The notes beneath the pieces were generated by a model. That model was not told where the DNA came from, searched no databases, and was given only the letters and a program-made list of their open reading frames with translations. From contig NZ_CP036313.1 in the NCBI RefSeq assembly GCF_004319545.1, forward strand, positions 693,501-757,500: DNA of 64,000 bases. Direction: 5' to 3'. The position numbers and the translations under genes are program-made. Below are positions 42,601 through 50,305 of this stretch, piece by piece (the first letter of the stretch is position 1; the number at the start of each line of letters is the position of its first letter). The stretch is from Desulfobacter hydrogenophilus. GTDB lineage: Bacteria; Desulfobacterota; Desulfobacteria; Desulfobacterales; Desulfobacteraceae.

Positions 42601-43620
42601 CAGATGTCCTGCCGAGGAAGGACAGGATGTTTTAATTGGATGCAGCCCTTCCTGATCGTCGTCTCCAAAATCGGATAGGGGCCGGGCTGTGCCTGGGGAT
42701 TTTGATCCGGGCACTCCTGTGTCTGAAAAACGGCAGATCCGGGACAATTCCAAAGCCTGTACCGCCGATGGCACCGCCAGCGCTGCGCCCATGGCGTTGG
42801 CGTAGGTATGTTCCGGTTCCAAAAAAAAATCATCGGCAGACAGGTTAAAGGTTTTGGCCAGGGCTTGGCGTACCCCGTGGATTTCCATGACCCGACCGGT
42901 CAGGAACACCGGCGGGGAAACCGGATTGCGCTTAACCACGTTGGTCTTATAATTTCTGACCATGGCATGGATCAGACCCAGGAGAATGTCCGGAATTTTG
43001 GCTCCGTCCTGCTGGAAGTGGATCATGTCGGTTTTGGAAAACACTGAGCAGCGCCCGGCAATGGGCAGCACCTTTGTTGCCAGGCGTGTTTGCCCGGACA
43101 GCCCGGAAATCGGTATGGCAAGCCGCTGGGCCTGTTCCTCAAGAAAGGAACCGGTGCCCGCCGAACAGCTTGAGTTGAAAAAAAACTTCACTCGTGTGGC
43201 ATCTTTTTTTGAAAAATTAGTAATAAAGCTTGCACGCGCCGCACCGATCTCCATGATGCACCTGGCGTCAGGAACCATGGCAAGACATCCTTCGACCACC
43301 GCCGGTACCATATCCAGCAGAAAAACGCCAGGATCCGGGTTGATGCTGTCAGTTTGTGCCTGCAAATCCGAATGCCCGGCGAATTGTTCGGCCGACACTT
43401 TTTTTATCTTTTCGGCAACAGGTTCGGCCAGGCTGCCGGTCATTCCCAACCGAGCCTTGGGAAATCTTGAGGCGGTTTCGGACAACAGTGTTTTCAAACA
43501 GGCGGCAGGAGAGCCTGAATGCTTCTGGAAGCGGGAGTACACCCTGTTTTTATTCGCATCCAGGACCACCAGTTTGATTGCGCTGGTGCCCATATCAACC
43601 CCCATGACAGGAAAATTCAT
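39625..43620 (-). CDS. Giant acyl-CoA dehydratase activase-like ATPase with DUF2229 region
   Basis: 1331 residues. There are two tandem ASKHA ATPase domains of the BadF/HgdC type. The first begins VMGVDMGTSAIKLVVLDANK and holds NSSCSAGTGSFLEEQAQRL; its phosphate loop EIGAARASF is diverged. The second begins HLGVDVGSTSTNLVLISPDR and has ILEIGGQDAKFIR and VCAAGTGSFLEEQAQKIG, each domain with one cluster cysteine. From about residue 660 follows a DUF2229/HgdB-like region (GIPRVLFLHKLFVLFNRFF, ETCYPVKLVNGHVEDLL). In relatives a [4Fe-4S] ATPase drives low-potential electrons into dehydratases or corrinoid proteins. GGAGAG precedes ATG 43620, 12 bp after the TonB receptor. The partner is unknown. 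Confidence 0.88.
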   Translation of the reverse strand: MNFPVMGVDMGTSAIKLVVLDANKNRVYSRFQKHSGSPAACLKTLLSETASRFPKARLGMTGSLAEPVAEKIKKVSAEQFAGHSDLQAQTDSINPDPGVFLLDMVPAVVEGCLAMVPDARCIMEIGAARASFITNFSKKDATRVKFFFNSSCSAGTGSFLEEQAQRLAIPISGLSGQTRLATKVLPIAGRCSVFSKTDMIHFQQDGAKIPDILLGLIHAMVRNYKTNVVKRNPVSPPVFLTGRVMEIHGVRQALAKTFNLSADDFFLEPEHTYANAMGAALAVPSAVQALELSRICRFSDTGVPGSKSPGTARPLSDFGDDDQEGLHPIKTSCPSSAGHLGVDVGSTSTNLVLISPDRQVLHWQYLRTRGTPVETVHSGMMLLKQQMGKDFSLLSIGVTGSGRYLVGKSIGADIVVNEITAQAEGTLFQNPEADTILEIGGQDAKFIRLENQVITDFEMNRVCAAGTGSFLEEQAQKIGVDIRDFGPLSLKSAAPLDLGERCTVFIEGALSKALGRGEAKADIVAGLAYSIVRNYLTRVVGDRSLGDHIFLQGGIAHNQGVVNAFRSLLCRPVTVPPYFSVTGALGMALLSQSRFESGTIGAFSGNPGAGTTKAARDASQNRPEFLETVPDIWARSRDLFLEGYEPNRFPGRPTIGIPRVLFLHKLFVLFNRFFTELGFNVLLSDPTNRDMVNQSRETALEETCYPVKLVNGHVEDLLQKGVDYIFLPRIFTMKHSGSWARKDYGCLYFQTAAKLTEHALNLEDRGVTLLSPQISFKFGTRYIAKTILDLGKTLGKSRLSTIRAMQKAALTFIRYNRSLVRLGKSFLSSIPSGTPVFVVITRPYGMNDPVLNMSVPEHLSAMGYRVMPFFVLEAEEEGMDKDYPNLYWPFAQHILAGARKIRQTPHLFAVYLTNHGCGPDTALLHLFRREMAGKPFLHLEVDEHSSKVGIITRLEAFALSFDKKAVPKSLPDTSGRLLSSLNKDLPLAIPPLFPFSELACAILKTKGIRARTLSPTDSDSLELGKRLSASKEYLSFVSLMGDAKKDAMTGMPGALLIPQTEGAEVEGLYAQVIASLLGDNFPDTRIYAPFLEDAILAPDFFPRFFLPLVAGDIILAGPVHGRKKALEQVIASINDLNTDAVLDLATRTAAAVDPDNLKLLVTGEPAVVFNSFNHQFFLDTVPARICWQPLSEVLYLLWEDWNNRQKDPGIQKHLDLCRQLMIRVARVLGTAGAFEPDPETLGTVADNILPLFSGSNGRYRLAKRFTQTAPHGILEIGSAYENTGIITRQLGDSKSNPIPVLNLVFDGSDHNGNKELLRNFLYYLNAKPGLV

Positions 43621-43632
43621 CTTTTACTCTCC

Positions 43633-45738
43633 TTAAAAATGGACCCGCATACCGGCAAATATATAGGGTCCCACATTTGACCCAAGGGATTCGTCCACAG
43701 CTTCGTCCAGAATGTTGTTCACGCCGCCATAAAACGCATACTGTTTTTTGTTGCCAAAGTGTTTGAGAAAACTAATATCCACCAGCTCGTAGGAGCTTAC
43801 CTTTTCCGTCTCGCTTTTGTACTGACTGCCGATATGCCGTGCCGTAAGTGAGAGGGAAAGCGTCTGGGTGGCCTGATAATTCACGCCCAGAGAAAGGGTC
43901 CGTTCCGGGTTGTAAAGCAAATCTTTTCCGGTTTGACCGTCTTCGGTGGAAAGCTCCGTCCAATTGAAGTCGGTGGTGACCCCGTGCCCGAAATCATATC
44001 CCAGGTTCACCTCTAGGCCTTTGATATCAACATCCGGCTTATTAACATAGGTCTGGTAATCGTCACTGCCGTCACCGTCGGCGTCCACCCGTTGGATTTC
44101 AATCTTATCATTGACATCATTGTAGAAGAGTACGACTTCGTAACTGAATCCTTGATACTCTCCGCCGATTCCAAGCTCATAGCTTCGCAAAAATTCAGGA
44201 GCCAGTTCGTGCACTGTTGTTTTGGTGCCGTATACGGCTTCGGCGCCAATCTTTGGGATGTCGCCCGGTGTCGGGGCGACCACATAGAGCTCTGCCGTAT
44301 CCGGTGCCCGGTAGCCTTCGGCGTAGTTCACGCGAACTTTGAACAGGGGGGAAAACTGCTTGGCCAGTCCGGCTTTAAAGGTGGCTTTGTTGTCCGCATC
44401 GGACATATCATCGTACCGGGCACCAAAAATGGCATTAAGGCCTGAAGTAATCTGCCACTCATCCTGGAGATAAACCGCCTTGAACAACTGGGTGTCGTTT
44501 ACAAACGCGTAACTTGTAGGGTCTGGGTTGATGGCGGCGGAATTTCTCGATATTTCCCGGTACTCGGCACCGCCCACCAGAAGATGATCAGACGTGGCTG
44601 CCCAGGTAGATTCCGCCTCGTATCCGGTGATATCCACATCTGCGCTGAATTTGGTATTCGTGGCTGCCGTAAAATTTTTTGCCCGGGTTTTGTTGCGTTT
44701 TTCATACTCCGACCGGTAGACCCCTATCCGGCCTGTCAGGGTATCTGTGAATCTGTACTTAAGCGCGGTATTGGCATCCAGTCTATTGTTGTCGTCGGCT
44801 GAGTCCACGGGCGTATCCAGAACCATGACCGCGGACGGGGTCTGTCCGGGTCTTGCCTTTTTAAATCCGCCGGCGTATGTGCCGTCCCGGTTTTCTTCAA
44901 AGTAATTCAGACCCATCTGTGCATTCAGCGCATCGGTCAGATCCGCATCCAGGGAAATTCCTGTGGAAAAAACTTCCGAGGCATCGCGATAGGTGACGTC
45001 AATATCACCGGTTTCCGTGTGCTGGGGATCCGAGGTGACAGGCTGGCTGGTCTGAGGGTTCAGGGCTTTTGAAAAATAGGTTTCAGTTTCCGTATAGGGC
45101 CTGGTCTTATTGTAGTTGGTATACAGGGTATACCCAAGTTTTCCCATCCGTCCCCGGGCATTGACACCGGCCTTGTAGGATTCCCCGTCCCCCTGGTCGT
45201 TCATCCCTGTGGAGACATCCATGTCCATGGCAAATTTCTTCCGGCCGGCCTTTTTGGTGATGATGTTGATCACTCCGCCCAGGGCATCTGATCCGTAGAG
45301 AGTGCTCATGGGGCCTTTGACGATTTCTATCCGCTGGATCATGCTGGCCGGAATCCTGTCCATCTCGTAGGTGCTCTGGGTCTCTCCTGCGGTACGCCTG
45401 CCGTCAATGATCAGCAGGGTGCCGTTGCCCCCCATGCCGCGGATGGAGATGGTGCTTTTGGACTTAGCGCTTGAATGGGCAAACTGGCCGTACTGCAGGG
45501 TCAGGCCCGGGGTTTTTTCCATGATGTTTTTCAGGGTGGATGCGCCCATCATCTTGATCTCCTCTGCGGTAATCACATCCACTGACGCCGTGATCCCGTC
45601 AACCTCTTTTTCCGTCTTGGTTGCGGTGATCACCAGGGGATCTTCCTGGACGATATCTTTTTTTTCGGCCAAAGCTGCATCGGCAACCATGGCGCTCAGT
45701 ACTGCCGCATACAGACAGGCCATCATTTTTATTTTCAT
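43633..45738 (-). CDS. TonB-dependent outer-membrane receptor
   Basis: 701 residues with a signal peptide ending at ALA-EKK. A TonB-box-like DPLVITATK comes first, then the plug domain (STISIRGMGGNGTLLIIDGR, RIEIVKGPMSTLYGSDALGG, VINIITKK). A 22-strand barrel ends YIFAGMRVHF with the terminal phenylalanine. It is closest in style to BtuB/CirA/haem receptors. The cargo is not readable; neighbours (cytochrome, FmdE-like, activase) suggest a metal, haem or corrinoid. AGGAG precedes ATG 45738. It is separated from the upstream cytochrome by 135 bp holding the palindromic repeat. Confidence 0.92.
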   Translation of the reverse strand: MKIKMMACLYAAVLSAMVADAALAEKKDIVQEDPLVITATKTEKEVDGITASVDVITAEEIKMMGASTLKNIMEKTPGLTLQYGQFAHSSAKSKSTISIRGMGGNGTLLIIDGRRTAGETQSTYEMDRIPASMIQRIEIVKGPMSTLYGSDALGGVINIITKKAGRKKFAMDMDVSTGMNDQGDGESYKAGVNARGRMGKLGYTLYTNYNKTRPYTETETYFSKALNPQTSQPVTSDPQHTETGDIDVTYRDASEVFSTGISLDADLTDALNAQMGLNYFEENRDGTYAGGFKKARPGQTPSAVMVLDTPVDSADDNNRLDANTALKYRFTDTLTGRIGVYRSEYEKRNKTRAKNFTAATNTKFSADVDITGYEAESTWAATSDHLLVGGAEYREISRNSAAINPDPTSYAFVNDTQLFKAVYLQDEWQITSGLNAIFGARYDDMSDADNKATFKAGLAKQFSPLFKVRVNYAEGYRAPDTAELYVVAPTPGDIPKIGAEAVYGTKTTVHELAPEFLRSYELGIGGEYQGFSYEVVLFYNDVNDKIEIQRVDADGDGSDDYQTYVNKPDVDIKGLEVNLGYDFGHGVTTDFNWTELSTEDGQTGKDLLYNPERTLSLGVNYQATQTLSLSLTARHIGSQYKSETEKVSSYELVDISFLKHFGNKKQYAFYGGVNNILDEAVDESLGSNVGPYIFAGMRVHF

Positions 45739-45790
45739 CTGAAGTCTCCTTTAGGAATGGGTTTTAAATAACTTACCCATTTTGTTATAT

Positions 45791-45850
45791 CCGGGAGCGC
45801 AGGCGTCCCGCCTGCAGTAACAATGCGGGCGAGACGCCCGCGCTCCCAGG
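45791..45850. repeat. Dispersed GC-rich palindromic repeat, copy 3 (paired halves)
   Basis: CCGGGAGCGCAGGCGTCCCG at 45791-45810 and GCGGGCGAGACGCCCGCGCT with CCCAGG at 45825-45850 form a head-to-head pair of the family core. It sits between the cytochrome and TonB genes and could attenuate transcription. Confidence 0.7.
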
Positions 45851-45873
45851 TTAAATTATTTGGCTCCCATTCC

Positions 45874-46995
45874 TTAATGCTTTTCATCTGTAGTTATCTT
45901 TTCGGATTGCTGTTTTTGAAGCGCCATGGTCGCACGCTTGAAATGGATCAGCTCCAAAAGGACTCCTTCGGGAAACTGATGAAATGCACTGACGTACATG
46001 CCTATCCGCTGGGCGTGCATCTTGTCCCGGATAAGCCAGAAGTATTCCTTTTGATTCAAAACACCTTGTTCTTTGAGCTTATCAGCAGACTTAATGAATT
46101 CGGCAGCCAGATGATTGGCCTGGGCAACAATTCCGTCACAGGCGGCCAGATTCTCCCGGACCCGGGACCCGGCATGGCATTGGCTACAAACTTCCACCAT
46201 GGCATTTCTTTGTTCAGTCCATTGGGCCATATCTGGCCGAAAGCTGTCCGGGGCCAAAATCGGACCGAGCATTTCCACTGCCCCTTTAACGGTGTTCTGG
46301 TCAGCAGAAAGCTTGGGATCCGATTCCTCGCCTCGAACCCCCAAAAACCCCCAACTAGCTTTAACCATGTGATCACCGCCGGGCATGTGGCAGGTCGCAC
46401 ATGTGGGAACACCACTGTCCAACCCCCGGGAGCGGTACAAGGCACCGTGCTTTGAATTTTCATAGGCTTCATACTGGGGATGATTGCCCATGTGGCAGGG
46501 AAGGCAGGCTTCGGGTTTGAGCGCCTCCCGGGCGGAGAACCTGTGGCTACCGTGGCAGGCGTTGCACTGCCCCCCGTCCTTGCAGATGCCGTTGTGGCAG
46601 GTCGCGCAGGTTTTATCAAAAATGCCGGGAGCCTGGGCTTTGACCTTTTTACCCATGGTGGCTATGGATAGCGCGGCTTCGGCTTTGCCGTGCTTGCCCA
46701 TGGTAAACCGTTCCGCCTGTTCTTTGTGGCATGTCCCACACACTTTGATATTCGGCATGATGGCCTTTTTTGAATCGGTTTCATTGGTGTGCGCGGAACC
46801 ATGACATTGGGTACAGTCCATACCTGATTTAGCCATGCTGGATAGCTTCCAGTCTTCAACCAGGAAAGGTGTGAGTTTCGTGTGACATTGGATGCATTCG
46901 TCCGGTGCATTGCCCCGGGCAACGGCAGGCGATATCAAATCGCTCCACAGAACTGCCACCAGCATACCGATTATAAAAAAAAGTTTTTTATCCAT
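45874..46995 (-). CDS. Octahaem c-type cytochrome
   Basis: 373 residues from ATG 46995. The signal peptide is KKLFFIIGMLVAVLW to AVA-RGN. Eight CXXCH haem sites: CIQCH, CTQCH, CGTCH, CATCH, CNACH, CLPCH, CATCH, CSQCH. Spacing and length resemble the hydroxylamine-oxidoreductase/octahaem group, periplasmic enzymes or electron relays for nitrogen or sulfur oxyanions. A C-terminal helix (SADKLKEQGVLNQKEYFWLI) resembles that family's helical end. The start overlaps the FmdE-like stop by 8 bp, so the two are co-translated. The substrate is unproven. Confidence 0.88.
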   Translation of the reverse strand: MDKKLFFIIGMLVAVLWSDLISPAVARGNAPDECIQCHTKLTPFLVEDWKLSSMAKSGMDCTQCHGSAHTNETDSKKAIMPNIKVCGTCHKEQAERFTMGKHGKAEAALSIATMGKKVKAQAPGIFDKTCATCHNGICKDGGQCNACHGSHRFSAREALKPEACLPCHMGNHPQYEAYENSKHGALYRSRGLDSGVPTCATCHMPGGDHMVKASWGFLGVRGEESDPKLSADQNTVKGAVEMLGPILAPDSFRPDMAQWTEQRNAMVEVCSQCHAGSRVRENLAACDGIVAQANHLAAEFIKSADKLKEQGVLNQKEYFWLIRDKMHAQRIGMYVSAFHQFPEGVLLELIHFKRATMALQKQQSEKITTDEKH

Positions 46996-47725
46996 TGGTA
47001 TCCTGATCCTTTTTGGCCGGTGCGGCAAATTCAATGACCTCAATCACCCGGTCCGATTGCTCGAATAATTGTTTGACCATATTCTGGAACCGTTCCGGAA
47101 AGGATCTCTTGCTTTCAGGCGTTGCATCCGGGCCGATGGCACTCATCAGGATGGCTTTGGGATTCACCGCTCTCTCAGAGTGGTAATTGATTCCCACCTG
47201 GCGGTTTGTGTCCAACCGGGTAAACCGGATATCCGTATCAATGGGTGCATTATAAAAAAGCAAATTCCGCCGGTTGAACCGTCCCCCGGGAAGCCCTTCG
47301 AATCCGAAATCTGTGGTCGCCCCAGTTATATTGGAAATCACGGAACCCACAACGCCGGCATTGTCTTGGGTGACCCCATGTCTGATTTCAACCTTTATTT
47401 CCCCCCTCCGGGGCAATTCTTCTCCATATAAAGCCTTGAGCCCTTCCCGGGCTGCAAGATAGGCCCCGCCTACGACGGCACAACTATGGCCCGCCATTTT
47501 CACCGTGTCCACATAGGTGATTTCTAAGATACCTCCCTGGCTTGTCCCGATAAATTCGCCTAAAGGATCTTTCAAAACGATGGGATTGATTTTGTCAAAA
47601 AAGGCCGGGTACTGCATCTTTGGGTAATTTTCCGCTCCGTTTGCCGTCCCGACAACGGGAATAACCATAGATAACAAGGCAATCGCCAACATTCTCCAGC
47701 TTTGTTTTTCCATACTAATTTTCAT
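46988..47725 (-). CDS. Secreted FmdE-like protein
   Basis: 245 residues with a signal peptide (MLAIALLSMVIPVVG to NGA-ENY). The FmdE motif region is VKMAGHSCAVVGGAYLAAREGLKAL, whose His/Cys pair binds metal in FmdE relatives. The C-terminal zinc ribbon of classical FmdE is absent. AAGGAG precedes ATG 47725. It is the first gene of the leftward cluster with the octahaem cytochrome, TonB receptor and activase. Exported FmdE-like proteins near TonB receptors are known in anaerobes but have no assigned role; metal or cofactor handling is a guess. Confidence 0.75.
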   Translation of the reverse strand: MKISMEKQSWRMLAIALLSMVIPVVGTANGAENYPKMQYPAFFDKINPIVLKDPLGEFIGTSQGGILEITYVDTVKMAGHSCAVVGGAYLAAREGLKALYGEELPRRGEIKVEIRHGVTQDNAGVVGSVISNITGATTDFGFEGLPGGRFNRRNLLFYNAPIDTDIRFTRLDTNRQVGINYHSERAVNPKAILMSAIGPDATPESKRSFPERFQNMVKQLFEQSDRVIEVIEFAAPAKKDQDTNG

Positions 47726-47746
47726 TTTTTCTCCTTATTTAAATAA

Positions 47747-47794
47747 CGGCCATAGCCGACCTGGTCTTTCACCGAGATCAGACCACAACAAATC
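47747..47794 (-). promoter_or_regulatory. Leader hairpin A of the FmdE-like operon
   Basis: On the minus strand GTTGTGGTCTGATCTCGGTG leads into a stem closing with AGACCA and then GTCGGCTATGGCCG. It is an imperfect copy of hairpin B at 47836-47890. The stem GGTCT/AGACC here corresponds to GGGCTGA/TCAGCCC there, so the pairing is kept while the bases differ. Confidence 0.4.
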
Positions 47795-47802
47795 ATTAAA
47801 AA

Positions 47803-47818
47803 AACTAACCGGTTAGTT
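47803..47818. promoter_or_regulatory. Palindromic operator, TetR-like
   Basis: The perfect 16-bp palindrome AACTAACCGGTTAGTT lies midway between the two hairpins, 78 bp upstream of the FmdE-like start. The form is typical of TetR-family operators. No TetR gene is adjacent; the one at 59661 is 12 kb away. Confidence 0.55.
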
Positions 47819-47835
47819 CAATTTTTTCATATAAA

Positions 47836-47890
47836 CAGCCATGGGCTGACTTGATCTATCAGCGCCCAGGCTCAGCCCACAACGAAATCA
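47836..47890 (-). promoter_or_regulatory. Leader hairpin B of the FmdE-like operon
   Basis: Minus strand GTTGTGGGCTGAGCC ... TCAGCCCATGGCTG with 7-bp arms GGGCTGA/TCAGCCC. It shares the flanks GTTGTGG and the terminal CATGGC/TATGGC motif with hairpin A. Could be an RNA element or paired protein sites. The remaining DNA to 48076 shows no gene. Confidence 0.4.
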
Positions 47891-48076
47891 AGAAAGTAAT
47901 TCGACATTTTATTGAGACTTTCTTATAAAAAATAGGGTTAAGCATATGCTGCATTATACCTGCTGGCTTGGCCCTGTCTTTGCGTTGCAGCAAGGTTTAA
48001 CTAATTTTTTAAAAAAAATAATAAAACTTAGGGCAGGAAGAAGAAATATTTCCAAAGGAATAATTTGAGGATAGTA

Positions 48077-48886
48077 TTAATTATTGTTTACAAAAGCTTC
48101 CAGGGCCTTAGGATCGGTAATCGTGACACTTTGACGAGAGGATTTTAGCCAGCCGCTTTTTTCCCAATCACTTAAAATACGGCTGACTGTAAACATTGAG
48201 GCGCCGATATGGTCCGCGATATTCTGCCGGCTCAAAGGAATATCAATGTACACCCCGTTTCCCTTTTTCCGGCCTGTATTGGTCATAAGGCTGATCATGA
48301 ATTTTGCGATGCGCAAGGGGGCCTGCTCCGAACATAGTTCCATATAGCGTTGTTGCAAGGCTTCCAGACGTTCGAAAAGCAGAGTGATCAAGTCCAGAGA
48401 CATTTCTGGACATTTCTGGACGATTTCAAAAAAGCCATTTCTGTCCCAGGAAATGACTTCTGTCTCTTTTATTGCCTGGGCTGTCACTGGATAAACGCCA
48501 CCTTTAAGGACAATGGGGGTGGCCGTCATTTCCCCGGAAGAGATATAACGAAGAATGACTTCCCGGCCTCGAACATTGAGTTTTGACAGCTTCAGACATC
48601 CTTCAACCACCAGATAGCATCTTGTGGCAGGCTCCCCTTCGTGAAATAGATACCCCTTAGGTGAAATGCGTTTATTTATACCATATTTAAGAACATCCCT
48701 GTAGTTGTGGGAAAGCAGTGTCTTAAAAAAATGTGGATCAGGTTCTTTCTTTAATTGCAATGCTTTTTCCTTTGTACTTGGGAGTATCAGCCTACACATC
48801 AGTGTGTGTTTAGCATTGTTCTTATTACATAATAATGTTTGAAATAAAAGAAATTGTTTTATAATTGTCCAATTAACATAGATCAA
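48077..48886 (-). CDS. Crp/Fnr-family transcription regulator
   Basis: Up to 269 residues; ATG 48799 is a likelier start because the first 29 residues are unlike the family. A cyclic-nucleotide-binding-type beta-roll (KGYLFHEGEPATRCYLVVEG, GEMTATPIVLKGG) precedes a long dimer helix and a winged helix IPLSRQNIADHIGASMFTVS with RILSDWEKSGWLK. There are no Fnr-type N-terminal cysteines, so it is not an FeS sensor; NnrR/DNR/HcpR-like NO or redox sensing is possible. It is divergent from the NapH-like gene, with a TTGAT-N4-ATCAA site between them. Confidence 0.88.
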   Translation of the reverse strand: MIYVNWTIIKQFLLFQTLLCNKNNAKHTLMCRLILPSTKEKALQLKKEPDPHFFKTLLSHNYRDVLKYGINKRISPKGYLFHEGEPATRCYLVVEGCLKLSKLNVRGREVILRYISSGEMTATPIVLKGGVYPVTAQAIKETEVISWDRNGFFEIVQKCPEMSLDLITLLFERLEALQQRYMELCSEQAPLRIAKFMISLMTNTGRKKGNGVYIDIPLSRQNIADHIGASMFTVSRILSDWEKSGWLKSSRQSVTITDPKALEAFVNNN

Positions 48887-48909
48887 GGTCTCACAAAAAA
48901 AGCGAAAAC

Positions 48910-48923
48910 TTGATTTATATCAA
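48910..48923. promoter_or_regulatory. Fnr/DNR-type site in the divergent promoter
   Basis: Perfect TTGATTTATATCAA, 24 bp from the longest possible regulator start and 64 bp before the NapH-like start. Likely the binding site of the adjacent regulator, controlling itself and the NapH-like gene. Confidence 0.65.
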
Positions 48924-48986
48924 TGAAACAACTCGCTATCTTTGATAAGAAAGATTAAGAATAGCAACTCAAAGAAATGGCATTAA

Positions 48987-50084
48987 ATGAAAATAACACC
49001 ATTATTAACCAAACGCTTTATCCAGATATTCTTTTCAGGTATTGTTGTTTTTATCGGTATCAGATTTTATTTGTTTGTCTCCTGTCTTGAAAACGGGGGA
49101 ATCCCCGGGTTTGAAAGGCCTGCCGGAGTTGAGGCGTTTTTACCCATTAGTGCCCTTGTGAGCCTGAAACACTGGCTTTATTCCGGTACCATTAATTCAA
49201 TTCATCCATCAGCACTTGTGCTGTTCCTTATCATCTGTGCCACTGCAGTCTTTGCAAAAAAAGGGTTTTGCAGTTGGGTCTGCCCGATTGGCTTCTTGTC
49301 AGAAGGTGCAGCCAAACTGAACAGGAAACTGTTCAAAAAACCGCTGAAGCTGCCGCTCGTTTTTGACCTTTTATTACGCTGTTTAAAGTATCTGGTTGCC
49401 GGTTTTTTTATCTACCAGATCTTCTATAAGATGCCGGGCCGCAGTATAGAGCAGTTTATTCATAGTCCCTATAATCAATTTGCCGATATCAAGATGCTCA
49501 AATTTTTTACGGATATGTCCACAACGGCTTTCATTGTTATCGTTGTGCTGGCTTGCTTGACAATCATTATTCGAAATTTCTGGTGCCGGTACCTGTGTCC
49601 ATATGGTGCTTTGCTTGGGATCATCGGATTTTTCAGCCTGGGAAAAGTTCATCGGCACCCTTCCCATTGCGTCGATTGTGGTAAGTGTGAGACCGTCTGT
49701 CCCGGCAACATTGCCATTCGGCAGAAAACATGGATCAATTCTCTTGAATGCTCGGCGTGTATGAGCTGTATTGAAGCCTGCCCGGAAAAACAAGCGTTGC
49801 ATTTTGAGTTGCTTCCCAGCCGCAAGCCCTTGGGGGCTATGGTTATGGCAATATTTTTCGTATTAATTTTTACAGCAGGTATTACCATTGCCAGATTGAC
49901 CGGACACTGGCAGAACGACATTCCACTTCAGGTATATTTGCAGTATACTGCTCCTAAGGCTCCGCCAGCTAAAACGTTTGATCACATCAGTCCGGAAAAA
50001 ATGGAGCGGATGATCCTGATGATGAACCAAGTCCAGGCGCAGAAGATGCAAAATTTACAAAAATCAGAGAAGCCTGAAAAATAA
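48987..50084 (+). CDS. NapH/NosR-like membrane ferredoxin
   Basis: 365 residues. Hydrophobic segments (IFFSGIVVFIGIRFYLFV, ALVLFLIICATAVFA, YLVAGFFIYQIFY, AFIVIVVLACLTIII, MVMAIFFVLIFTAGITI) form a four-to-five-helix membrane core. Two CX3CP motifs, CSWVCPIG and CRYLCPYG, face the cytoplasm. Two [4Fe-4S] sites follow: CVDCGKCETVCPG and CSACMSCIEACPE. This is the NapH/NosR/RdxA family that passes quinol electrons to periplasmic redox partners. With the octahaem cytochrome and Crp/Fnr regulator it suggests an anaerobic nitrogen or sulfur oxyanion pathway. The proline-rich C-terminus is periplasmic or cytoplasmic linker. Confidence 0.88.
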   Translation: MKITPLLTKRFIQIFFSGIVVFIGIRFYLFVSCLENGGIPGFERPAGVEAFLPISALVSLKHWLYSGTINSIHPSALVLFLIICATAVFAKKGFCSWVCPIGFLSEGAAKLNRKLFKKPLKLPLVFDLLLRCLKYLVAGFFIYQIFYKMPGRSIEQFIHSPYNQFADIKMLKFFTDMSTTAFIVIVVLACLTIIIRNFWCRYLCPYGALLGIIGFFSLGKVHRHPSHCVDCGKCETVCPGNIAIRQKTWINSLECSACMSCIEACPEKQALHFELLPSRKPLGAMVMAIFFVLIFTAGITIARLTGHWQNDIPLQVYLQYTAPKAPPAKTFDHISPEKMERMILMMNQVQAQKMQNLQKSEKPEK

Positions 50085-50305
50085 CGGTTCCGGGGATATG
50101 CTGAACACGGCGATGGCAGTGATTTCCCTTCCAAGGCACAAAAAATTTTAACATCTTTTCCTGTAAAATCTGAGCCGATAATTAGGGCGTCAATCCGGTT
50201 CAAAAAGCCAACGGCCATTTGCCGCCATAGACTTTGAATGAAGGCATTGTTAAGGTTAAACCAATGAAATGTATTAATATATTATAGCGGAAAGATAGAT
50301 ACTAT

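Noticed and set aside
49982..50218. Minus-strand open frame of 78 codons overlapping the 3' end of the NapH-like gene
   Set aside because: It overlaps a well-supported gene and has no recognisable domain.
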